DNA of 22,543 bases. Source: CAZKUR01 sp964556005. GTDB taxonomy: Bacteria; Bacteroidota; Ignavibacteria; Ignavibacteriales; Ignavibacteriaceae. Below, piece after piece: positions 7,653 through 14,852 of this stretch. The notes below the pieces were generated by a model. The model was not told the DNA's origin. It was given only the letters and a program-made list of their open reading frames with translations, and searched no databases. Each line of letters begins with the position of its first letter. The first letter of the stretch is position 1. The stretch lies in contig CAZKUR010000063.1 of the NCBI GenBank assembly GCA_964556005.1, positions 1 to 22,543 on the forward strand, read 5' to 3'. The position numbers and the translations under genes are program-made.

Positions 7653-8534
7653 TTAAATGTGTTTTGCTCTGCTGAATGCTGTTTTTATTGAACGTTGTGT
7701 TAATATTTTTACGAGATTTCGCCTGTAATTTGCACTGCCCCTAATATCATCAATAGGCAGGGCATCTTTTGCGGCCAACTCTCCTGCTTCTAATAATTTA
7801 CTTTCATTCGAAAAATCATCTGATGAGAAATCAATTAATAATTTTCCGGCTTTGCCGCATATTATAGGAGTCGGCGCAACAGCACCGGTAACTACCATTG
7901 AATCGGTGCATTGTCCGTTAGAAAATTTTAACATAACACTAATTGATGCAACTGAAATCGATGCGGCATCTCTTAATCCGAATTTTATAAAGCTAACTCC
8001 GGTTTGAGCATCCGGGATCGGTACGATTATTTTTGTTAGTATTTCTCCTTTTTTAAGAGAAGTTTTTTTATGATCGGAAAAAAAATCCTTGAGCGGTATA
8101 GTTCTCTTTTCTTTTGAAGAAAGAATTTCCAATCTTGCATTATAGGCGATGAGGACGGGAGCCATATCGCAGCAGGAAGCGCCGGTACAAAGGTTACCGC
8201 CGATTGTGGCAATGTTGCGTATCTGTTCAGTTGCTATCTTTGAAGCAGCTTCCGAAACAGCAAAAATTTTCTCTTTAATCAAAGGTGAATTCTTTACTTC
8301 ATTGTGAGTAGCTGCTGCACCTATAACAATTTCATTGCTTTGTTGTTCAATGATTTTTAATTCTTTTAATCTTTTAAGCGAAACAACATCACCGGTTTGC
8401 CGTAAACCGTTTTTAATTTCAACCAGCACATCCGTGCCGCCGGCAATCACCGAAGGATTATCACTCTTGTTTAAAATGTCAAATGCTTCTTCGAATGTTC
8501 CGGGTTTATGATAATTAAAATCAAGTGTATTCAT
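7653..8534 (-). CDS. FAD-binding subunit of the molybdenum hydroxylase family (HcrB/CoxM-like)
   Basis: A 293-residue protein of the FAD-binding subunit family. FAD contacts are SVIAGGTDVLVEIKNG (28-43) and ATIGGNLCTGASCCDMAP (109-126), followed by the C-terminal CO-dehydrogenase-flavoprotein-like domain (VTGAVAPTP near 215-223, RGSANYRRNLV near 265-275). It would pass electrons between a soluble donor or acceptor and the [2Fe-2S] clusters of the partner encoded 14 bases downstream. In authentic 4-hydroxybenzoyl-CoA reductases this subunit carries an extra loop of about 40 residues holding a [4Fe-4S] cluster, inserted just after the NLC segment. Here Cys116 is followed directly by TGASCCD and the loop is absent, so the enzyme is HBCR-like without the extra cluster. 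Cys121 and Cys122 next to the flavin-binding segment are uncommon. Confidence 0.88.
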   Translation of the reverse strand: MNTLDFNYHKPGTFEEAFDILNKSDNPSVIAGGTDVLVEIKNGLRQTGDVVSLKRLKELKIIEQQSNEIVIGAAATHNEVKNSPLIKEKIFAVSEAASKIATEQIRNIATIGGNLCTGASCCDMAPVLIAYNARLEILSSKEKRTIPLKDFFSDHKKTSLKKGEILTKIIVPIPDAQTGVSFIKFGLRDAASISVASISVMLKFSNGQCTDSMVVTGAVAPTPIICGKAGKLLIDFSSDDFSNESKLLEAGELAAKDALPIDDIRGSANYRRNLVKILTQRSIKTAFSRAKHI

Positions 8535-8557
8535 TTTTAATTTTATCTTCTAAATTT

Positions 8558-9565
8558 TTAGAGATTTAAAACTTCTTCTTTTTCTCCTGTTTTAACATCT
8601 TTTTTCTCTTTAGTGTCCAACTGGGAATTTTTGTGAGAAATTGCTCTGACTAAATTTGTAAATGTCAGGTTGAGAGGTGTTCTGATGTAATGTTTCCTTC
8701 CGTACTCAACAATTTTTCCGTTAAAGTAATCAATTTCGGTTTCCTTTTTACTTAAAAGATCAACTGCCAAAGAAGGGAAATGATCACCGCCGTTCTTTAA
8801 ATACCGGATGCAAAGCTTTAAAAAATTACTGCTTAATTTTATTTCTTCAACCTTTGCAACTGCCATAGCTTCTAAAATAATTTGCTCGACTATTTCGAGC
8901 GTATCCGGATGAGCCATTGCCTCTCTCATTGTCAATTTCGAAATAGCACAAAGCGGACTAAGAGCGGCATTCAGTATTGTTTTCTCCCAAACTTTATCGT
9001 TGATTGTAAAAGAATCTTTGCTGACGGTTTCCAGTTTTACGCTGTTAAGCTTTTCGGAAATCCAATCGGCAATTTCCGAGTGCGTATCATCGATTGATGC
9101 AACATAATTTGGGGGATTAAAAAATGTAACATGAACCACATTCGGTGCATTTAAGTTGCCTGCATAATTAATCACCATCCTGAGGATTTGCGAATCATCA
9201 AATTTAGATGAGTACTTCTCATTTAAATCGATACCGTTCTGAGCAATTAATAAAAACGTATTTTTGAACATGCTTTCATCAATATTGCTAAGCGCGGATT
9301 CAACATTATATACTTTTACCGAACTTATCAGGATATCGACTTTGTTTTTGAGCATTTCCTCGACTGAGGTGAAAACCTGATTAAAGAAAACTTTTTTTTC
9401 TATTGTGCCGACAAGCTCGACACCTTCTTTTCTGATGAGTGTAATCTTGTCTTTGTCGACATCACATATAAAGACCTGACAACCGGCTTCTTTAAAGTGA
9501 GTGGCAAGCGTAAGCCCGACAGGGCCTAAGCCAATAATTCCGATTTTATAATTTTTTTCATTCAT
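8558..9565 (-). CDS. Ketopantoate-reductase-like NAD(P)-dependent oxidoreductase (ApbA/PanE family)
   Basis: A 335-residue protein with an N-terminal Rossmann fold (GLGPVG at 12-17) and the all-helical C-terminal domain of ketopantoate reductases. The family's catalytic elements are visible: Lys195 and Asn199 in WEKTILNA, and the segment HFPSLAVDLL...ETEIDYFNGKIVEYG with Glu277 and Asn282. True PanE reduces 2-dehydropantoate to pantoate for CoA synthesis. Here the gene lies inside an aromatic-degradation operon, 23 bases upstream of the FAD subunit and 6 bases after the HgdB-like gene, so a catabolic role on a hydroxy or oxo intermediate is more likely than pantoate synthesis. The substrate cannot be read from the sequence. 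The last 25 or so residues are Lys/Glu-rich and look disordered. The family call is firm and the function is open. Confidence 0.8.
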   Translation of the reverse strand: MNEKNYKIGIIGLGPVGLTLATHFKEAGCQVFICDVDKDKITLIRKEGVELVGTIEKKVFFNQVFTSVEEMLKNKVDILISSVKVYNVESALSNIDESMFKNTFLLIAQNGIDLNEKYSSKFDDSQILRMVINYAGNLNAPNVVHVTFFNPPNYVASIDDTHSEIADWISEKLNSVKLETVSKDSFTINDKVWEKTILNAALSPLCAISKLTMREAMAHPDTLEIVEQIILEAMAVAKVEEIKLSSNFLKLCIRYLKNGGDHFPSLAVDLLSKKETEIDYFNGKIVEYGRKHYIRTPLNLTFTNLVRAISHKNSQLDTKEKKDVKTGEKEEVLNL

Positions 9566-9571
9566 TTTTAT

Positions 9572-10768
9572 TTATATAATTTGTTCTATAAATGTTTCTA
9601 TTTTCGTAGTTGTTTGTCCTTCCGAAAAAAATCTTAAATCGCACAAGTCCCCTTCAATCACCAATGTTTCAACTCCGGTTTGTTCTTTTAATCTAACCGG
9701 CATTCCAAAGCTGCTGTTTGAATTATTAAAGCAAGTTTTTGCTTCGTGAAAAATTACACCATTTATTCTGAAATCTTCGACAAATGATTTTAGCATTTCC
9801 AGTTTTACTTTTTCACTTCTATTAATAAAAATTCTTGTGTAAGCCAATGCAGAAGATTCAAAGGGTTTATTTTCATCGAAATCATCAAAAGCCCAGCTGT
9901 TGCAGTAAGTGGATGCAACAACTGCGGCATTGTTGCTGATGAATAAATTAGAAAGATATTTTAGCTTTCCCCAGATAGGCATGCCCTCCCAGTATAACCG
10001 GCAGATATCAGGATCGATAAAACCGGCTCCATTAGCTATATTTTCGTTTAACTCATTTAATAAGACTTGATAATAGTTTGTTGCTTCCGGAGTTCCTCTT
10101 AAAACTACAATCGGCCCCATGTGAATTGTGCTGTCAAAAAAGCTGATAGGAGGAGGAGAATTTTTTGCAGTCTCTAACACTTGTTTCCATAATAAGGCTG
10201 CATCTTTGCTGTGTTTTAAAGTCTGCTTAAATGAATCTAAGTCAAATTTAGTACCCGAAGCTTTTTCACAATCGGAAATAATATTTTTAAATTGAGTTAC
10301 AACATCGTCAATGTCGGATTTAGTAACTTCATTTAAATATCTCGGAGGTTTTATGCCTACGACCGGACAGTTGAATTCATTGCCGTAAAATGAAAACCAG
10401 TCCTGTATTTCCCGGCATTGATTTGTATTGTAAACAATTATATCGGGCTTTGGTATTTCATTCAAACCGTAATGTGAAAGTAAAGGAGAAGATTTAGATA
10501 AATAGCTACCAATATCGGCAGTTAGATATGAACAAATTTCGCTTGAGTAACCAAGTTTGGTTGCAACAGGTATATAGTCGCCTGCTGTTCTTGTTGCGCC
10601 AAGAAGTGCACCGTGATTTTCCGGGAAATAAACTTTGAATCCGAAAGCTCTTAATAACTCGGAAGGTCCGGCACTTGAACACCAGGCAACTTTACTTGCA
10701 CCGGTTAATCCGGTGAAATAATTTTGCATTACTTCTTTTAAGAACCCGGTTGTTTTAATTTTATACAT
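9572..10768 (-). CDS. Unpaired 2-hydroxyacyl-CoA dehydratase/BcrB-like iron-sulfur protein
   Basis: A 398-residue member of the HgdB/BcrB/double-cubane protein superfamily. Three cysteines lie in the positions used for cluster binding in the family: Cys79 in SEICSYLTADIG, Cys118 in NTNQCREIQDW and Cys346 in HEAKTCFNN. The segment GPIVVLRGTPEATNYYQ (218-234) and the CRLYWEGMPIW motif (256-266) are typical. Six more cysteines are present (30, 134, 167, 256, 289, 376). Such proteins normally work as heterodimers of two related subunits, but no second subunit stands beside this gene. It is separate from BcrB (14853-16124), and the family segments differ clearly. It overlaps the ligase gene by 8 bases, so the two are translationally coupled. 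It could be a homodimeric double-cubane-type protein served by the spare activase at 4048-4827, or an extra dehydratase/reductase subunit borrowing Bcr partners. Confidence 0.85.
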   Translation of the reverse strand: MYKIKTTGFLKEVMQNYFTGLTGASKVAWCSSAGPSELLRAFGFKVYFPENHGALLGATRTAGDYIPVATKLGYSSEICSYLTADIGSYLSKSSPLLSHYGLNEIPKPDIIVYNTNQCREIQDWFSFYGNEFNCPVVGIKPPRYLNEVTKSDIDDVVTQFKNIISDCEKASGTKFDLDSFKQTLKHSKDAALLWKQVLETAKNSPPPISFFDSTIHMGPIVVLRGTPEATNYYQVLLNELNENIANGAGFIDPDICRLYWEGMPIWGKLKYLSNLFISNNAAVVASTYCNSWAFDDFDENKPFESSALAYTRIFINRSEKVKLEMLKSFVEDFRINGVIFHEAKTCFNNSNSSFGMPVRLKEQTGVETLVIEGDLCDLRFFSEGQTTTKIETFIEQII

Positions 10769-12542
10769 TAGAATTATTTAACGAAATTATATAAACATGT
10801 TCCTTAACATTTATGTCTGGACTATAGAGCTTTTCAATGTGCGCCTTATAAACGTCTTTAACATTATTAGGTGCAAGCTTTAACGACGGTGTCAATGTTT
10901 TAGTATCAACGGAAAGGATATCGTCAATAAGCATCGCGGCATTGATACGCGAAAATTTTTGTTTTATGCCGCAGTTTACATCGTTTAAACAATTCTGTAA
11001 ACATTTTGATAATTCTTCAACACTTTTAGGACATGAGCATTCCTCAAATTCCAGATCGACACTTTCTAATTTTTTATTAAATAAATTTCTATTCGGAAAT
11101 AGTATTGCGACCGGGTATTTTTTCCCGTTCCCTGCAACGTAAGCGTATGAGATAAAATGACATTTCTTGGTAATATTCTCTTCAATTTTAGTCGGTACTA
11201 TTTTCTCAGCGTTAAGAAGTTTAAAGATTCTGTCTTTCCGGGTGATTATCTTTAAACCGTTATCAGTAATTTCACCTATGTCGCCGGTACAGAACCAGCC
11301 GTCTTCGGTGAATGTTCCTTCGTTTGCTTTGTCATTATTGTAATAACCCACCATAACATTTGGTCCCTTTACCAAAATTTCTCCATCTTCCGCTAATTTT
11401 ACTTTTACACCCGGAATTGGAAGACCGACAACACCGGGTTCTCTTTTTAATTTGGGGTTAGTGAGTGTACAGCAAGGTGAAGTCTCGGTTAATCCCCAGC
11501 CTTCGATTACAGGAATTTTTCTTTTTTCAAATTCATCGGATATTCTCTGAGGCAGAGGCGCTGCCGCTGTGAATACAAATCTCAAATCAGGATGGAAAAA
11601 TTCTTTCTCTAATTCTTTATCGTTAAGCACCATATCAACTAGTGTTTGATAAATAATCGGTACACTGAAGAAAACAGTAGGCTTTACGAGTTTCCAATTT
11701 TCTAAAATTACTTCCGGATTCGATCCAAGGCTCGATTCCAACGAAATAGCCGCACCATTATAGAGCGCAGTAAAAATTTCAAATATACCTCCGAAGCTGT
11801 GATGCCATCTCAAAAAGCTTAAAAACCTGTCGTTCTCATTTAAGTTCCACAAAATTGATAAAGCAGCCTGCTGCGATAAAATATTTTTATGAGTCAACTG
11901 AACGCATTTTTGATGTCCCATTGTTCCCGAAGTATACATGCATAAGCAAATTTCATCCGGTTTAGCATCAAAATTCAGAGTAAAATTCTTATCGTTAAAA
12001 TCTATTAAAAGATCCTTTAACGAATTGATATTATTATGTTCTTCCAGCAGATGCTTGTTTATTAAATCGAATGAATCAAATGTAAAGATATGGTCTAATG
12101 AAAGGTCGGCGCCGATTTTTTCCAACTGCGAATTCCCTCCAACTGCTAAAAACTTAGCATCTGCATGTTTAATAAGCTGTTCGGCGGTTTGCTGACTGTA
12201 ATTAAAAAAGATGGGGATTGCTACTCCTCCTGAGGCCATAACGGACAGTTCAAATTCAAGCATTTCAAGCCGGTTCTCGGAGAAGATTACAATTCTATCG
12301 CCTTTTTCAAATCCGTAGTGCCGTAAATTATAAGATATATTAATAATATTTTTATATAAATTCTCCCAGGTTATACCGGCATATTTATCTTTTTCTCTTG
12401 CTTGAAATGCAATTCTATTGGAATAATTAAGTGCACTTCTTTTTAACATTAATGCGATGTTTGAAATTACATCTGATAGCTGTTGTTTAGGCTCAAGCAA
12501 ATTCTTGCTTTTCTCTGCGGATGAATTGGTTTTATTTTCCAT
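10761..12542 (-). CDS. AMP-forming acyl-CoA ligase (ANL superfamily, long-chain-type)
   Basis: A 593-residue adenylate-forming enzyme. The phosphate-binding loop is YTSGTMGHQKC at 203-213, the adenine motif GWGLTETSP at 348-356, the ATP-ribose aspartate in TGDIG at 419-423, and the hinge region RKDRIFKLLNAEKIVP at 435-450. The C-terminal catalytic lysine is probably Lys555 in TLTPSLKL, a form typical of long-chain fatty acyl-CoA synthetases rather than of the roughly 520-residue benzoate-CoA ligases. Expected reaction: carboxylate + ATP + CoA to acyl-CoA + AMP + PPi. Its place directly after bcrCBAD suggests it activates benzoate, a hydroxybenzoate or another aromatic acid. The P-loop departs from consensus TSGTTGxPKG at Pro (now Gln) and the last Gly (now Cys). 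Residues 502-524 hold five cysteines (502, 504, 514, 518, 524). Confidence 0.85.
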   Translation of the reverse strand: MENKTNSSAEKSKNLLEPKQQLSDVISNIALMLKRSALNYSNRIAFQAREKDKYAGITWENLYKNIINISYNLRHYGFEKGDRIVIFSENRLEMLEFELSVMASGGVAIPIFFNYSQQTAEQLIKHADAKFLAVGGNSQLEKIGADLSLDHIFTFDSFDLINKHLLEEHNNINSLKDLLIDFNDKNFTLNFDAKPDEICLCMYTSGTMGHQKCVQLTHKNILSQQAALSILWNLNENDRFLSFLRWHHSFGGIFEIFTALYNGAAISLESSLGSNPEVILENWKLVKPTVFFSVPIIYQTLVDMVLNDKELEKEFFHPDLRFVFTAAAPLPQRISDEFEKRKIPVIEGWGLTETSPCCTLTNPKLKREPGVVGLPIPGVKVKLAEDGEILVKGPNVMVGYYNNDKANEGTFTEDGWFCTGDIGEITDNGLKIITRKDRIFKLLNAEKIVPTKIEENITKKCHFISYAYVAGNGKKYPVAILFPNRNLFNKKLESVDLEFEECSCPKSVEELSKCLQNCLNDVNCGIKQKFSRINAAMLIDDILSVDTKTLTPSLKLAPNNVKDVYKAHIEKLYSPDINVKEHVYIISLNNSNV

Positions 12543-12589
12543 AAAAATATCTTATGGTTTAAAATAATTAGTTAAAAATTAAAAGAGCA

Positions 12590-13432
12590 TTAATCGCCGG
12601 CAATAGTTGTTTGCTTTTGCAGCTTTAAAAATCTGTATCCGCCCCAGAGGGCGGCACCCAGCGCACCTGAATAAATAGAATCAGGATGAGTTTGAAATTC
12701 AAAACTATATTTACTTTCGGCTGCGGTTTCTTCTATTGCCTGAACCATTCCTTTATTCATTGCCATACCGCCGGTTAAAATTATCGGCGACTCAGCTTTA
12801 AGTGAAGATAATAATCTTACAACACGGTTGGCTACGGACAAATGTATTCCTTTGATAATATCCGGAGTTGCAATTCCTCTCGATACCATATTGATTACAT
12901 CGGTTTCAGCCAGCACTGCACAAATTCCCGAAGGTGTTTCCGGCTTCGAAGCTTTTATTGAGATATCACCTATTTCATCTATAGCTAATCCTAAATAGCG
13001 GGAAATATTTTCTATAAATTGCCCTGACCCTGAAGCACACTGACCTGTCATTTTATAGTTTAGTACTTTACCTTTATCATTTACTTTAATCGCTCTAACA
13101 AATAAAGCTCCGAGGTCAACAACCGTTTTTGAGCCAGGTGCAAGAAAAATTCCGCCTCTTGCGTGTGTTGTCATGCTATAAAAATGCCCGGTTTTCCTCT
13201 CTACCATTTCTCCTTCACCGGTAGATGCAAGGTATGAGATATCTTTAAATTTGATGTTGTTTGAATCTAAAATTGTATTTATTAAATCATTCGATACTGA
13301 GACCGGATTTCTCTTCCTAATTTTTTCAATTCTTTTATCCAAAATTTGAGAGTTATTTTCGAAATCCATTAGGATGGTTTTTATGTAACTCCCACCAACA
13401 TCAATACCTAATGTTAATATTTTGTCAGTCAT
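12590..13432 (-). CDS. bcrD: Class I benzoyl-CoA reductase, ATPase subunit D
   Basis: A 280-residue ASKHA ATPase, close to the roughly 280 residues usual for BcrD/BadG. The N-terminal GIDVGGSYIKT is at 9-19. The STGEGE element (70-75) and SMTTHARGGIFL (86-97) are specific to the BcrD type. Cluster cysteines are Cys132 in GQCASGSGQF and Cys171 in GICAVLAETDVINMVSRGI. With BcrA it forms the electron-activating module that shares a [4Fe-4S] cluster at the subunit interface and couples ATP hydrolysis to transfer of low-potential electrons into BcrBC. Notably DLGALFVRA replaces the DIGGQDTK phosphate-2 motif of BcrA, as in known D subunits. It ends the bcrCBAD block, 20 bases after bcrA and 47 bases before the ligase gene. 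Confidence 0.95.
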   Translation of the reverse strand: MTDKILTLGIDVGGSYIKTILMDFENNSQILDKRIEKIRKRNPVSVSNDLINTILDSNNIKFKDISYLASTGEGEMVERKTGHFYSMTTHARGGIFLAPGSKTVVDLGALFVRAIKVNDKGKVLNYKMTGQCASGSGQFIENISRYLGLAIDEIGDISIKASKPETPSGICAVLAETDVINMVSRGIATPDIIKGIHLSVANRVVRLLSSLKAESPIILTGGMAMNKGMVQAIEETAAESKYSFEFQTHPDSIYSGALGAALWGGYRFLKLQKQTTIAGD

Positions 13433-13452
13433 ATAAGATTGAAATTTCCAAT

Positions 13453-14841
13453 TTATTTTAACGGAATTTTTGCTGAAATATTTCTTCTTGCGAACATTGC
13501 ACCGCCAAGTGCACCCATGAAAATGGAGTCAGTATGTATATTTATTTTTATATCATCACCATAACCGTCCCGAACCATTTCGCTGATGTATTTAACTACA
13601 GCCTGATTTCTTGCGACTCCTCCGGTAAATGTAAATTCATTCCTCACACCTCCCGAACGTGCAATTAGAGACATCGCTCTGAGGACAATTGCCCTATGCA
13701 AACCGGCTAATATATCCTCACGCTGCTCGCCGACATTCAGAAGTTCCCGAATTTCAGCTCCGGCAAAAACGGTACACGTAGAACAAATGTTTACTTCTTT
13801 CTCTGCATCGCATGCTAACGGTCCCATTTCATTTAAAGATAGATTGAATTCATCTGCGACATAACCCAAATATCTTCCGCAGCCTGCAGCGCATCTGTCA
13901 TTCATATAAAAGCTTGTAACCAAACCGTTACTGTCAACTTGAATTGCTTTTGTATCCTGGCCGCCGATATCCAGAACGGTCTTCGTTCCGGGAAAAATTG
14001 CATGAGCACCGAAAGCATGGCATAATATTTCCGATTTTATGCAGTCTTCGGCAAACGGCAGCAATGCTCTTCCATACCCTGTTCCAACCATATTTGCGAT
14101 GTGAATTTCCATTTTAGCAATTTGTTCGATATGTTCTTTTAAGGAATCCGAAATTGAATCGTAATTGCCCTTTAATAAATTAAGTTCCACATCAAAGTGC
14201 ATGCTTTTATTTTCGTCTTTTATTTTGCCGTACCTGCCGTTAAGCAAGGCAATTGATTCATGCACTAATTCCTGGAAATCATATTTAACCATTTCATTTT
14301 CAACAGGAGTTATGCTCTTATCGAAAACCATCATCAATTGTTCAAAGTATGAATTGCCTAATTTCTCAACCTGCTCGTTATATTTCTCGCTGATAATATC
14401 TCTAAAGAATTGATTTTTATTCCCAAGATTGTTGTTTAAAAAATCGTTTCTAATTTTCGGTTCGATGGTATTTATTATTTCATCAACCTTTCCGGATATT
14501 ATCTCGCCTTTTTGATTTTCAAAACTTTGAGCAACAGTTTCTTTAAGCTGGGTGTGAAGCGAGCGAAGTCTTTTTTGAAATTTCAGAAAATTAAAAACTG
14601 ACTTTAATTCTTCAATATATTTTTTGCTTTCATGATTTTCTTTTATCTCGGAGGCTATTTTGTTTTCGAGTATGTTGAACCTTGCATCGAATGTTGCTTC
14701 CAGCCTTGCAATATCAGCAGCTACTTTATAATTAGCCCTTGTGTTGGTGATTCCCCTTCCAACAATTTTATCATGCTCATCAATAATTACTGCTTTGGAA
14801 GTTGTTGATCCTAAATCAACACCTAAATAAAATTTATTCAT
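13453..14841 (-). CDS. bcrA: Class I benzoyl-CoA reductase, ATPase subunit A
   Basis: A 462-residue ASKHA ATPase, somewhat longer than the roughly 436 residues of BcrA/BadF. Phosphate-1 motif GVDLGSTTSKAVIID is at 7-21, followed by the BcrA-type GRGITNTRANY (28-38). Then comes an insertion of about 200 residues (45-245), rich in Glu, Lys, Asn and hydrophobic heptads and probably a helical bundle or coiled coil. The core resumes with GTGYGRALLPFAED (253-266), DIGGQDTK (291-298), cluster cysteines Cys317 and Cys321 in DRCAAGCGR, and Cys353 and Cys356 in ICSTCTVFAGAEI. The long insertion places the enzyme in the Bcr/Bad subtype and not in the Bzd subtype, whose ATPase subunits are both short. 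It works with BcrD to reduce BcrBC at the expense of ATP. Confidence 0.95.
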   Translation of the reverse strand: MNKFYLGVDLGSTTSKAVIIDEHDKIVGRGITNTRANYKVAADIARLEATFDARFNILENKIASEIKENHESKKYIEELKSVFNFLKFQKRLRSLHTQLKETVAQSFENQKGEIISGKVDEIINTIEPKIRNDFLNNNLGNKNQFFRDIISEKYNEQVEKLGNSYFEQLMMVFDKSITPVENEMVKYDFQELVHESIALLNGRYGKIKDENKSMHFDVELNLLKGNYDSISDSLKEHIEQIAKMEIHIANMVGTGYGRALLPFAEDCIKSEILCHAFGAHAIFPGTKTVLDIGGQDTKAIQVDSNGLVTSFYMNDRCAAGCGRYLGYVADEFNLSLNEMGPLACDAEKEVNICSTCTVFAGAEIRELLNVGEQREDILAGLHRAIVLRAMSLIARSGGVRNEFTFTGGVARNQAVVKYISEMVRDGYGDDIKINIHTDSIFMGALGGAMFARRNISAKIPLK

Positions 14842-14852
14842 AAGTAAAAAGA

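Noticed and set aside
4840..8534. Straight call as 4-hydroxybenzoyl-CoA reductase hcrABC
   Set aside because: The FAD subunit lacks the [4Fe-4S] loop and the other two subunits are fused, so only an HBCR-like call is justified.
8558..9565. Housekeeping panE for pantothenate synthesis
   Set aside because: Position inside a tightly packed catabolic operon and absence of other pantothenate genes make this less likely, though the sequence alone cannot exclude it.
9572..10768. Second copy of bcrB
   Set aside because: It shares the superfamily cysteines, but lacks the BcrB-specific CTYVKCDIGM and TGCFTFMKWFE segments, and no BcrC-like partner is beside it.
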